DNA of 64,000 nucleotides from Symbiodinium sp. CCMP2592 (Eukaryota > Sar > Dinophyceae > Suessiales > Symbiodiniaceae), in the NCBI GenBank assembly GCA_905221615.1, contig CAJNDT010000979.1, positions 930,001 through 994,000 on the forward strand, written 5' to 3'. Shown piece by piece: positions 9,476 to 18,449 of the stretch (the first letter of the stretch is position 1; each line of letters begins with the position of its first letter). Made by a program: the position numbers and the translations under genes. The notes below the pieces were generated by a model that made no database searches, was not told the origin of the DNA, and was given only the letters and a program-made list of their open reading frames with translations.

Positions 9476-11240
9476 GCACTGGTCGGTGCGGTTGGCACGG
9501 TGGTACGAGGAGATCCTCAGGCATGGTCTTCGGTTGGTGAGACAAGGTGGAGATGCTCGCCAGATGGTTCGGGACTTTGCTGCAGGGGTGCTCCTCATGC
9601 CGGACAGCGACTTTTTTGATCAGGCGATGAGGTGGGTAGGAGGTATCAACTGTGACCTGCTTGAGGAAGCCCAGCTGGGGTGGAGACCTGAATCAGATGC
9701 TGCACCGCCGGGGACGGCTGAGGTGGCCGAGTGGGTTCATGGCAGCATCGAGGTGCTGCTGTTCGAGTGGGAGCGACAAGGAGGGCAGCGAGCTGGTGGG
9801 TGTCAAACAGCAGAGGGCCGAGAATGCCGGAGGCACCCTAGAAGCCGTACGCCTCCGAGAAGGGCAAGCCAGGGAGAGCTGAGTGACGAGCAGTCCTTCA
9901 TGGAAAGAGGTGGACCAAGGGAGGGTGACCGGAGAGGACGAGATGACCCAGACTATACACAAGTCAACCCGCGATGGTTGACACGAAACCGGACGAGGAC
10001 TCCGGAGGGAAGGCCTGCTAAGGCTAAAGCGAGGCCGGCACCGAGGGCTGAGTGCGTCACCAGCGAGACCAGAGTTTTGAGGCCACCGTTGAGGAGACCG
10101 GCGAGCAGGCCTGCGGCAACCGGTGATTCAAGGTCGGGGGCTTCCAGCAGTGGTGATGCAGCAGGGGGCCATGACACTGGCTCCGTCTCCTTGAGACCGG
10201 CGGGGCTGCCTGGAACGGTCCCTGGGCACATGGAGGAACTGCAAGCTGTTGATGCCTGGAGGTTCTTGCTCGGTATGGATCCTGAAAGCTTCCCGGAAAA
10301 CGTCGATGTGGTAGCTGCCAGCCCACCCCAACCATTGCTGCCTCAGTATGCTTCGGAAATGATCACTGAGACTATGGCGGGCTACTCGGAGCACGATCGG
10401 ATGGTGATGACGATCAGCTTTGTTCGCTTTATCCGCATGCTGATGTCGGAAGTTGCTGCGGCCTTCGAACGAGGGGTGCAAGCAGGGGCGGCAGGTGCTC
10501 GCGACGAAGTGCTTGTCGATGTCGAGGTGGAACGGGGAGATGGGACCAGCCTTATGCAGCGCACCCTGACGGGCCACTTTGCAAAAGGGCCGGAGTCGCA
10601 AGATGTGTGGACACATGCTGTGCAGCAACTTCAGGCTGACCTCAGTGGGCAGCCCGGGGCATCCCGTAATGGCAACATCGAAGGCCTCAGGTCGAGGCTG
10701 GACCGGTATGCCGAAGTGGACCCACATCGCCGGGAAATGCTTGTGGCGGTGCTGGTGGCGATGCAAGAACCCACGGAGATCAGTACGGCTGGTGATCTGG
10801 GCTGGCAACTTCGGATGTGGAACAAGCTGTTTCCTGCGAGTGGTGGTGGCCAGAACTGTCCAGGCTCATCGTCGGACCGGTGGCCTTGGACCATTCCGAA
10901 TCCTGATGCGACTGATGGTGTGCTTCAGGAATTGGCAGAAGATGAACGTGAAGAGCGCCGTGGGAAGCAAGCTGAGATTGAGAGGACGGAGGCACAGCAG
11001 CTGGCCAGGGAGTTGGAGGAGGAAGAGGAAATGGAGTACAGGGTTGGACTTGGTGAGCACCGAGATGGTGATCGGAGTGGCGGACAACCGGGTGGTGTCC
11101 AAGGTCGGATGTCGCCCAGAGCCTTCAAGCAGTGGGAAGACTGGGAGTGGCATCAAATCATGACGGAACCGGCTGCGAAAAGGCAACGGACAGTGATGGT
11201 GGCCACCATGGAGGGGAGGACAGAAGAACGCGGCCGTGGA
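9475..11240 (+). pseudogene. LINE third ORF, middle part in shifted frame
   Basis: Continuation of the third coding region after an apparent +1 shift. The open frame spans 9318-11255 and contains GELGHWSVRLARWYEEIL, an Arg/Ser/Pro-rich linker (HPRSRTPPRRASQGEL), a helical region (MVMTISFVRFIRMLMSEV), an acidic coiled coil (QLARELEEEEEMEY) and a C-terminal FKQWEDWEWHQIM followed by AAKRQRTVMV. The W-rich/basic ending resembles what I recall of dinoflagellate LINE proteins. The shift may be an inactivating indel, a sequencing error or programmed frameshifting. Confidence 0.5.
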
Positions 11241-11764
11241 TCAGCCGTACCCTGAGAATGCCTATTACCACTGCTGGTGCTACCCCTACTTTGGACTTGC
11301 ACATCCGCTTTGAGAAAGAGGACTTCCCGGATGATGTTGACACGATACACTTGGGACGTGCTGAATGTGGAGGCAACACCAAGGTCCACCCGGATGAGCA
11401 GGAGACCCTACCGTATGAGACGTACCAGGACACTGAGACGATACCACTCAACCAGGACGGTGTCACGGATGGGATGGCTGCATCGGTATCGCAACCAGGG
11501 AGCCCACTTACTGAGCCAGCTGAGATACAACAGGACGGCCAGGTCGAGGAGGAGACTTTGGTGGGGTCTATGTCAGAGATGGACTTCCGGGACTACGAGG
11601 TGGTTTACACGAGGTGGAAAAAGGGTATCCTGGACAACAAGGAGGTGATTGCAATCGGGGGTGAAGGGTTACTGGAACTTATGGAAGCACAATATGTTCT
11701 GGATACGGAAACCCAGGTTATGGATGCGAACAATGTCTCGAACCTCAATGTGACCAATGAGTAA
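11240..11764 (+). pseudogene. LINE third ORF, C-terminal part, frame restored
   Basis: The original frame resumes (open 11132-11764) with ATPTLDLHIRFEKEDF, an acidic stretch and VVYTRWKKGILDNKEVI, stop TAA at 11762-11764. The two shifts compensate each other, so the full third protein would be about 1,240 residues if the frame were continuous. No domain recognised. Confidence 0.45.
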
Positions 11765-11883
11765 TCACTGTATCGACGTGGATAAGATCTACCTGATTGA
11801 TGGTTGGGTAGTTCCAGAGCCTGTCTCAAAAGAGACTTTCGCTGGATTATGCAGACGGAAAAAGGCCCTTAAAAAAAAAAAAA
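11765..11883 (+). other. LINE 3' untranslated region and poly-A tail
   Basis: About 105 nt of non-coding sequence followed by an uninterrupted A-run at 11871-11883, directly followed by CCCTGAAAGGATCCC of the target DNA. Confidence 0.7.
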
Positions 11884-11941
11884 CCCTGAAAGGATCCCTT
11901 AAAGGAAAGCCTGAAAAAAACCTAAAGTGTAAACCCGGGTA

Positions 11942-11999
11942 GCATCGAAGGACTGGGCGATGCTGAGCCTCAGGGCGGAGCTGCCTCTCGGCCCAAGGG
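11942..11999 (+). CDS. Possible small exon right of the LINE
   Basis: A GC-rich 58-nt segment after GGGTAG reads IEGLGDAEPQGGAASRPKG and runs straight into AAACCCTAAACCC. There is no GT at the right edge, so the exon may be on the other strand or end differently. Confidence 0.25.
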
Positions 12000-12345
12000 A
12001 AACCCTAAACCCTAAACCCTAAACCCCTAAACCCCTTTAGAGTTTTAGGGAGGGTTAAGGAGCTTAAGGGTTTTAAGGAGGTTATGGGTTTTAGGGAGCT
12101 TAAGGGTTTTAGGGAGTTTAGGGTTTATGGCTTTAGGGTTTTAGAGTTTAGGGTTTAGGGTTTAGGGAGTTTAGGGGCTTAGGGTTTCCTTAAGGGTTCC
12201 TTTAAGGGTTTAGAGTTTAGGGTTTAGAGTTTAGGGTTTAGAGTTTAGGGAGAAGTTTGGAGCTTGAGGATTTCGGGAGTTTCAGGGTGTAGGGTTTAGG
12301 GTTTTACATATGGTTTCAGGGGTTAGGATTCAGGGTTTAGGGGCT
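12000..12345. repeat. Mixed CCCTAAA then TTTAGGG degenerate block
   Basis: A few CCCTAAA units (12000-12035) flip to a long degenerate TTTAGGG/TTTAGAG run. The inversion point at about 12036 is CCCCTTTAGAG. Confidence 0.8.
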
Positions 12346-12761
12346 TAAGAGTTGCCCATCACTGTGCTGTTGTTTGATGCTCTGTGTTCCTTGAAATCCC
12401 TATAACTATGCAGCTCTCCGTTTTAGATCGGGCTGAGTACTCTGTAGCGTACAGCATACAGTTCTACTAGAGTGTACACCGAAACCTATTCTAATCATTC
12501 AGGACCAGTCAGTAGCACAGTTCTGATGCTCTTTCAGGTTCGGAGGATGGAGAGGGGCACTCCTGAGTTTGAGGGTTTAGGGCTCTTCTAAACCCTACAC
12601 AACAATATCCTAAAATCCCGGAACTTGATTCGGATTAGGAAGCCATTACAACACACGTTTCTCTGAACACTAGACAAGACTTTAGTGAGACGTTGGGATG
12701 AAGGCTACTTTCGGGCTCAAGAGACTTGGCGGTCCGGCGGTCAGGGTTGTAAATGTTTTGT
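12346..12761. other. Unassigned sequence
   Basis: No convincing exon, MITE or array. One short telomere-like fragment lies near 12570. Confidence 0.4.
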
Positions 12762-12830
12762 ATTGCGGTTATCAGTACCTTGAGGTTTATCCTAAGTATA
12801 ACCTTGCTTACTAAGTGCCATGAGCTTGAA
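12762..12830. mobile_element. Right half of MITE family A
   Basis: It contains CCTAAGTATAACCTTGCTTA followed by CTAAGTGCCATGAGC, the diagnostic right arm of family A. The left arm is missing. A MITE D copy follows with no gap. Confidence 0.55.
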
Positions 12831-12933
12831 ATATAGGGGCCGAAATAACTACCAATGTTATTATTGGGGTTCCTTATTGTAATTATAGCATGAGGGGCCC
12901 CAAGACCCTATTCTAATTATTAAGACCTCTATA
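12831..12933. mobile_element. MITE family D
   Basis: The left arm TATAGGGGCCGAAATAACTA pairs with the right arm TTATTAAGACCTCTATA. The centre carries GGGGTTCCTTATTGTAATTA. Family consensus: TATAGGGGCCTTAATAATTA with CCCTATTCTAAT near the right end. Other copies: 20889, 22672, 34371, 36909, 39974, 42931. Confidence 0.85.
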
Positions 12934-12942
12934 ATGACTTGG

Positions 12943-13058
12943 TGTTCTTCTGGTTGGCTCTTTGGACTTTAACTTTTTGGGTTTCTATATGAGCCAGAAT
13001 AGGGCGGCTAAAGTTTATCTTTTAGGAGGGGTTCAGAAGTCAGCCAGGATAAGTGCTA
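12943..13058. mobile_element. Repeat family G
   Basis: Contains TGGTTGGCTCTTTGGACTTT, TGGGTTTCTATATGAGCC and GGAGGGGTTCAGAAGTCAG. It is nearly repeated at 22966-23064 and, split by a MITE F, at 41664-41850. The terminal inverted repeats are weak (TCTGGTTGGC against CAGCCAGG). Confidence 0.65.
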
Positions 13059-13060
13059 CT

Positions 13061-14220
13061 GTGGCAGTCTAGATTACCTTGGAGCCCCATGCCCAGAGAC
13101 CCCACCACCTCTAATCTCTAGTTTAGGAGTTACGCCGACAGAAACAGGGATATCCTTTCCATGATTCAAGGTACATTCCTGAAAGAATCCTATCGGATTT
13201 TGGAATCCGTCATAGCATGATTTAAGGCATACTCCTGAATTAGGGGGTTTTGGAGAGTTGAGTACGGGCTTCCACATACCGACTTAAGGGTTCAAGGGAC
13301 TTAGTACCCTAAGGGTCCAAAAACCCCAATAATTAGGTACTCTGTTTTAGGATAGTAGTTATGTAGCATGGGATTTCGGAGGGTATATGATTATTAGGTA
13401 CTTGGACCCTGGGGGGGCCAGTATGGTTATCATTGCGCTTCTCAGTGCCTGAAGTAGGGTTATCCTAACTATAAGCCTTACTAAGTCCCATGAGCCTGTA
13501 AGTACGCCCTAAACCCTAAACCCTCAAAGGGAACCTTATCATAGAACCCTATGGCACCCTTAAAAGGGCCCCTCTAAACCCTAAACCCTTAAAGGGGACC
13601 TTATAGAACCCTATAGCACCCCTTAAAAGGGCCCCTAAGCCGCACTTGCTGAATCCCATGAGCCTGTTAAGTGGACCCTAAACCCATGGGGATCCAGAGT
13701 TCATAGTGTCGGGTTTTAGGGTATAGAGGTTGAGGGTTTAGGGTTTAGAGAGTTAGGGGTTTAGGGTTTAGAGGTTTAGGGGTTTAGAGGTTTAGAGGTT
13801 TTGTGGGGTTTTGAGGGGCAGGGTTCATGTCGCGGTGGTTTAATATTGGGATCTAAATCGTTGGCAGTCTTGCACCTGAAAAGAAGCCCCTGTATAGCTT
13901 TAGGGTTTTAGGGTTTAGGGTTTAGGGTCCGATTTCCCGTCAACACTACTTTACAGCCGTGCCTTTTTTTGAAAGGGTTTATTCACCGAAACTGTAAGTA
14001 AGGAGAATGGCTGCTTTTCTGTTTACAGGGCTGCTGAGACACCTAGGTAAGCATCATAGCTTACACCGCAACGAACTTATAGATTCCTCTGTACAGTTCT
14101 AATCGTGGGGCATCTCGTATCAAGGAGCCCTAGGCATCTAAGGACTCATATATTAAGGCTGTTGAGCCCAAAGACCATACTGTATAAGGCTTCTGGGCAA
14201 GTTTGATCCCTAGGGAACGA
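13061..14220. other. Repeat-rich spacer without a supported gene
   Basis: It holds a truncated family A right arm at 13440-13502, two near-identical short repeats of the type CTTATAGAACCCTATAGCACC (13530-13640), and TTTAGGG blocks at 13735-13800 and 13900-13927. Nothing coding-like was seen. Confidence 0.4.
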
Positions 14221-14236
14221 GGGGGTGAATGACCAG

Positions 14237-14312
14237 GAACATGCTCATCCAGTCATTCCTGCACGACTGCGCGGATCCGGACCGAAACGGCCTGGGACTG
14301 AGAAATTCTTCT
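14237..14312 (+). CDS. Possible exon reading FLHDCADPDRNGLG
   Basis: After GACCAG the frame reads NMLIQSFLHDCADPDRNG then LGLR. The GC-rich codons and DPDRNG loop are coding-like. It is isolated; the following MITE K starts at 14331. No donor is defined. Confidence 0.3.
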
Positions 14313-14330
14313 AGGTCCTAAACCATAGCC

Positions 14331-14428
14331 TAGTAGCTGAGTGGATACACTTTACACTTGTTGGGATAATAATACCCACTATAAAACTAAACGTGTACAC
14401 TTTTGGGGCTTATGAACTCAGCAACTGA
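14331..14428. mobile_element. MITE family K
   Basis: The left arm TAGCTGAGTGGATACACTTT pairs with the right arm AACTCAGCAACTGA. The internal pair is TACACTTTACACTTG with GTGTACACTTTT. Copies lie at 25806-25905 and 35152-35249. Confidence 0.8.
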
Positions 14429-15283
14429 GTATGTAAACCATAGCCGTCTTTTTGTTAAGGGAATTCTTGTTTAAGGCCTTGAATGTCGAACTGAGAGCTG
14501 CTCAAGAAAGAAGCAGGCTATGCTGTGTTGGACTCGGACTTAGCTAGGACTGTTTCCCTGGGGCCTTACATTACGGTCATGGGTCCATGAGGACAGCTTG
14601 TCCTAACTGCCATGATGTCTTGGTTTATAAGGACTGGAGTTTATGCTCAAGTAAGGGATGGCAGATAAGTAGAGTTTCCTTGTCACCCTGTTCGTCGAGT
14701 CCATTGTAACGGTTTGAGACGTTGTAGGTATCATCTTTGCTTGCTGTGTTTCGACACACGACAGAAAACCCTAGACCACGTAAGAAGCACGCATCAGTGT
14801 CCAGGCTTTTCTCGTTTTAGTTTTGTTCGGGGGCCCCCCTTTTGAAGTTGCACCATAAACCCGAGACCCCTTCTCTCTGAAGGAAATCCCTGTTGTTGCC
14901 AGCATCCTCGTGTGATCTGGGTTTTCCCCGCAGTCCGAAGAACTGGACGCTCCAGCAGGGGTTAATGCTTAAGGTTTAGGGTGTTTAGGGTTCTGGATCA
15001 GTGTTTGGATTCTAGGGTTTAGGGTTCAGGATTATGGTTTCAGGACTTCCGGGTTAGGGTTCCGGCGTTAGGATTACTGCATGTTCAGGCACCCGAGAGA
15101 TTTGATGTCTAGTACTTCCCCCCACTCCCCCCCTTCATAAACAAATTCCGTTCTGACGATAACGGCCCCAGTTTGATGGTATCCTAATACAAGCAAAACT
15201 CTGTACACATGTTTGAAAAGTTGTTATAATCATAACGACTCAAGCAATCATAAGCTTAACACTAGCTGTAAAAACAACCATCA

Positions 15284-15388
15284 TACGGTTGATGATATAA
15301 ATCCTGCACTACCCATAATAAGGAATATACCATAATTCCCATAGTTTAGGGTCCTTAAGGTAATGCAGGATTTATATCATCAACAGTA
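15284..15388. mobile_element. MITE family B
   Basis: Near-perfect terminal inverted repeats: TACGGTTGATGATATAAATC on the left and its complement ending TATCATCAACAGTA on the right, 105 bp in all. Family consensus TAC(G/T)GTTGATGATATAAATC. Other copies lie at 34160, 40897, 50110, 53627, 56548 and 59523. TA flanks the arms. Confidence 0.9.
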
Positions 15389-15455
15389 CTTAGGGAAGAT
15401 TTACACCAGGTAGCAGTAACAGTAGGAGTCGTGGAGTCGCCGAGCACTGGAAGTT

Positions 15456-15560
15456 TACAGGGAACTCCAGAAAGTTGGAATATGGTTTCATGGTAGGATC
15501 CCCTAGAGTTGACCTTAAAGGGACTATGATGATATTCCAACTTTCTGGCTTCTACTGTAG
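15456..15560. mobile_element. MITE family C
   Basis: The left part ACTCCAGAAAGTTGGAATAT pairs with the right part ATTCCAACTTTCTGGCTTCT, which then ends ACTGTAG. Other copies: 18353, 33584, 42604, 46301, 51018, 63096. The right arm is a pyrimidine-rich tract closing in TGTAG, like a splice acceptor. Confidence 0.85.
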
Positions 15561-15949
15561 GGCTTAGGGTTTACTGTTCATAATGTTTCGAGTGAAGGTC
15601 TCAGGGGGCACAGGCATCAGGACGCTAAACCACGGGCTCAAATGACAACTAGTATCATTCCATAGGGTTCTTTACTGAGCAACCTATGGCATACCAAAGC
15701 AAGAATAAGGCGCCTACATTATAGTACTAGTCGGACGCATAACCTGAAACCCTCTTCACCGGAACAAGAGCCGCCAAGTCCCCTGTAACAGAGCCCTTCT
15801 GGTCCATAACAGTAGGCAGTTAGCCTATTATACTGTGCATTGAAGCTACAGAAGAGAGGTAGTTGGAGAGTCTACGGAGCCCTAAACCCTAAACCTTAAA
15901 CCCTAAACCCCTGAGAAAAGGAGCTCAACAAAAATTAAACCCCGCTCAG

Positions 15950-16016
15950 GGATCCACCCGGAGTTCATTCCCTTCTACTTCGGCAGCTTCGGCTGCATGT
16001 GCTTTGCGGGCTCCGG
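15950..16016 (+). CDS. Small exon, hydrophobic/aromatic peptide
   Basis: Between AAACCCCGCTCAG (AG at 15948-15949) and GGGTTTTT (GT at 16017) the frame reads IHPEFIPFYFGSFGCMCF and AGS. The aromatic and Cys/Gly-rich sequence could be part of a membrane protein. A CCCTAAA block precedes it at 15881-15913. Partners unknown. Confidence 0.45.
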
Positions 16017-16136
16017 GTTTTTATCACGGCCTTTCCGGCCCGGGGACTCTGAAGAGGCTTCAAGGGATCTCCAGGGTTCCTTTAAAGGGATCTAAGGCTC
16101 TAAGGTTTAGGGTTTAGGGGTTTAGGGCTTAAGGTT

Positions 16137-16253
16137 TAGGATCTTGAAAGTAGATCTCCTAATTTGGGGCCCTATACTACTAAGGGTACTTTATAGGAAC
16201 CCCCATTAAGGGATCTACTTTTGGATCCTTTTGGGGGTCTGGGTATAGGGGCT
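16137..16253. mobile_element. MITE family I
   Basis: GATCTTGAAAGTAGATC on the left pairs with GGATCTACTTTTGGATCC on the right, closing in GGGGGTCTGGG. The left outer arm (CCCAGACC in full copies at 33781, 49491 and 56429) is lost into telomere-like sequence. Confidence 0.75.
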
Positions 16254-16520
16254 TTGATAGTTACCAATACTATGCGTTTAAGGTTTAGGTCTGTCGGGTT
16301 CTTGAGGGCTTAGCTTCTCTCTGGGTTTCAGGGCTTTTAGGGTTGAGGGTGCTGGGTTTAAGGCTTGTTTCTCTCTGGGTTTCAGAAGGGTTCCAAAAAA
16401 GGTGTTTCGGGGTTCAGAGTTCAGGCTTTTAAGCTTCAGAGTTCAGGGTTTGTTCCGGGCTTAGGGCCTCATAAACCTCACACCCTAAGCCTCTTCAGAT
16501 CCTTCAGGCCGGAAAGGATA

Positions 16521-16675
16521 ATATAGGGGCCTTGATAATTACTACTATTTGCTTAAGAAACACCCAAAAAATAAAAATAATAATCCCTATATTACCACCA
16601 TAAGGAATATATATTTTTTTTTGGGGGGGGGGTTCTTAAGCAAATAGTAGCTATAGTTAAAATACGGAGCCCCAA
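16521..16675. mobile_element. MITE family E nested inside a MITE D
   Basis: Family E (16542-16650) has arms CTACTATTTGCTTAAGAA and TTCTTAAGCAAATAGTAG with A-rich and T/G-rich interiors. It interrupts a D-like element whose left arm ATATAGGGGCCTTGATAATT precedes it and whose right remnant TTAAAATACGGAGCCCC follows. A second E copy lies at 23523-23630. Confidence 0.75.
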
Positions 16676-16695
16676 ACCTGCCAGCCTGGAGCTGC

Positions 16696-16885
16696 TTTGC
16701 GCGTTTAGGGTTCAGGGTTCAGAGTTTAGGGTTTGCGGTTTAGGGTTTGGGGATTAGGGTTTAGGGTTTAGGGGTTAGAGTTTAGGGTTTAGGGTTTAGG
16801 GTTTAGAGTTTAGGGTTTAGGGTTTAGAGTTTAGGGTTTAGGATTTGCGGTTTAGGGTTTAGGGATTTGGGGTCCAGGGTTCAGG
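16696..16885. repeat. TTTAGGG block with GTTCAGGG variants
   Basis: About 25 imperfect TTTAGGG, TTTAGAG and TTGCGG-type units. Confidence 0.85.
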
Positions 16886-17093
16886 GCGGCTAGGGTTGAG
16901 GGTATGGGGTTTCCTGTGACATGCTAACCTTTAGTTCCTTAGTCCTAAACCCTAAACCCTACGGTGCAGCAGAGATCCTTGCCAAAATACTTAGATTTCG
17001 GGCTATCGTGATTATGAGCAATACATCCCGGAGTCTTAGCCCGAACTGCCTCGACACTCCAAGCTCTAATTACGAAGTAAACCCTAAATCCAT

Positions 17094-17156
17094 ATGGGTA
17101 GTTGTCAAAATTATGGCCCCTTTTGGGGTACCCTAAATAATAGGTGCCGTACTATT
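17094..17156. mobile_element. Left half of MITE family H
   Basis: GGGTAGTTGTCAAAATTATG through TAGGTGCCGTACTAT matches the left half of the H copy at 49268-49380. The right half is absent; coding-like sequence follows directly. Confidence 0.75.
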
Positions 17157-17510
17157 ACAAAATGATCATGCGGCTGGTCGACAAGGAAGGCAGGGGTATC
17201 TATGCGGAGCTTCGCAACTCGGACCCCAAGGTGATGAAGAAAGCGGCTGAGCCTTGGACGAAAGATGCTTGCTTCGCCCTGCAACTCAAGCCGGTGAGGA
17301 ATAAGTTCTTCGCCGGGCACTACATAGACCAATCGGAGAAGGCATGCAAAGCGAAAGCCGTTCCGGTGGCTTCTTCGCATCCTCAGGCGATGGAAATCAA
17401 AAATCTTTTTCCCATTGGGAAGTCGGACTTCTCGGTCATCGAGCAACAGTGCCAAGGGCGAGAGCGCGCCGATGTCATTGGAGTGGTCACGGAGCTTGAG
17501 CTGCCATGGG
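17144..17510 (+). CDS. Exon of an OB-fold (RPA-like) protein, tentative
   Basis: An open frame reads MRLVDKEGRGIYAELRNSDP, then LQLKPVRNKFFAGHYIDQ and RADVIGVVTELELP. The D-K-E-G-R-G loop and the late DVIGVV strand resemble RPA1-type single-strand-DNA-binding OB folds. This is from memory and unverified. The left edge overlaps the family H remnant (VPYYYK is encoded by it), and the right edge meets MITE F at 17505, where CCATGGGA/GTTTCC offers a donor GT. The body of the exon (about 350 nt) is GC-rich and free of repeats. Confidence 0.55.
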
Positions 17511-17613
17511 AGTTTCCGGAAATAGGGGACCCTAATATAGTACCCTAAATAGTAGGATCCTGATTATGAGGACCCCAGAATAAGGTACCCCTGTTCTCGG
17601 AAACCCATATAAG
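17505..17613. mobile_element. MITE family F abutting an exon end
   Basis: ATGGGAGTTTCCGGAAATAG on the left, CTCGGAAACCCATATA on the right, same internal layout as the copy at 1215. Confidence 0.85.
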
Positions 17614-17754
17614 AATTTTCACAAAACCTCTACAACGGACTCACATAGAAGAATTCTACCAGAGCACTAGAGCAGACCTGAGTTGCAAAAGTATCCTCGC
17701 ACGACCCTTCAGCACCCGGTAAGAACCCTAAGAGCCCCGAATATCAAATATGAT

Positions 17755-17930
17755 CCTAAACCCTAAACCCTAATCCCTTTAAACCCTAAACCCCTAAATC
17801 CCAAAGCCCTAAACCCCCAAACCCCTAAACCCCTAAACCCTAAACCCTTCAACCCCTAAATCCCAAAGCCCTAAACCCTAAGCCCCTAAACCCTAAACTC
17901 TAAACCCTAAACCCTTAAACCCTATCAGCC
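17755..17930. repeat. CCCTAAA block, left of exon
   Basis: About 22 CCCTAAA/CCCCTAAA units lead to the acceptor CAGCCTACAG. Confidence 0.9.
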
Positions 17931-17935
17931 TACAG

Positions 17936-18025
17936 CGCTACGGTTCAGGAAAGTACTTCCGCCGCAACTTCAGCCCGAAGTTCTACGGGGTGCCGGTCTT
18001 AGATGGCTTGGGGCGAAGAAAAGGG
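17936..18025 (+). CDS. 90-nt exon between inverted telomeric arrays
   Basis: Exactly 30 codons, RYGSGKYFRRNFSPKFYG then VPVLDGLGRRKG, from CTACAG (AG 17934-17935) to GGG/GTTTAGGGG. The reading is basic and aromatic, clearly unlike the repeats on both sides. If not spliced, translation would stop at once in the donor (GTT-TAG). Family not recognised. This is the cleanest exon of the telomere-flanked type. Confidence 0.6.
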
Positions 18026-18232
18026 GTTTAGGGGTTTAGGGTTTAGGGCTTAGGGGTTTAGGGGTTTAGGGGTTTAGGGTTTAGGGGTTTAGGGGTTTAG
18101 GGTTTATAGGGGTGTAGGGGTTTAGGGGTTTAGGGGTTTAGGGGTTTAGGGTTTAGGGGTTTAGGGTTTAGGGGTTTAGGGGCTTAGGGGTTTAGGGTTT
18201 AGGGGTTTGGGGGCTTAGGGGTTTAGGGATGA
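18026..18232. repeat. TTTAGGG block beginning at the donor
   Basis: About 27 TTTAGGG/TTTAGGGG units, inverted relative to 17755-17930, starting with the donor GT itself. Confidence 0.9.
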
Positions 18233-18352
18233 TTATGGCTGTGTACAGGGCTTCGTCGTAAGCATGTCATTGCCCAGGGCCCTGCCTGCTCAGCCTCCGT
18301 GAGGTCCCCCACAAAAGGAAAAGGATGGAGAGGCTAAGAGCGCCTTCCTAAA

Positions 18353-18446
18353 GGGAACTCCTATATGGTTTCAGGGTAGGATACCTTATAATTTACCATA
18401 AAGGGTTTAGGATAATCATATTCCAACTTTTTGGCTTTTACTTTAT
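18353..18446. mobile_element. MITE family C, diverged
   Basis: The right arm CATATTCCAACTTTTTGGCT is retained. The left arm is reduced to AACTCCTATATGGTTTC. Confidence 0.6.
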
Positions 18447-18449
18447 AGT

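Larger units (their letters stand above)
3981..11883 (+). mobile_element. LINE-type non-LTR retrotransposon, about 7.9 kb
   Basis: A GC-rich island inserted in telomere-like DNA carries ORF1 (4135-5088), ORF2 with endonuclease and reverse transcriptase (5116-7941) and a broken third coding region (8021-11764). A 3' flank then ends in an A-run at 11871-11883, typical of target-primed reverse transcription. The 5' end is placed only approximately, from the composition change. I could not identify a target-site duplication by eye. Both flanks are degenerate CCCTAAA. The full-length ORF1 and ORF2 suggest a fairly young copy. Confidence 0.85.

Noticed and set aside
12703-12725. Possible relict of the dinoflagellate spliced leader (GGGCTCAAG)
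   Set aside because: Only the last few bases match the leader I remember. No second tandem relic and no coding start follows.
15355-15540. 61-codon open frame on minus
   Set aside because: It spans the facing arms of MITE B and MITE C; no independent support.
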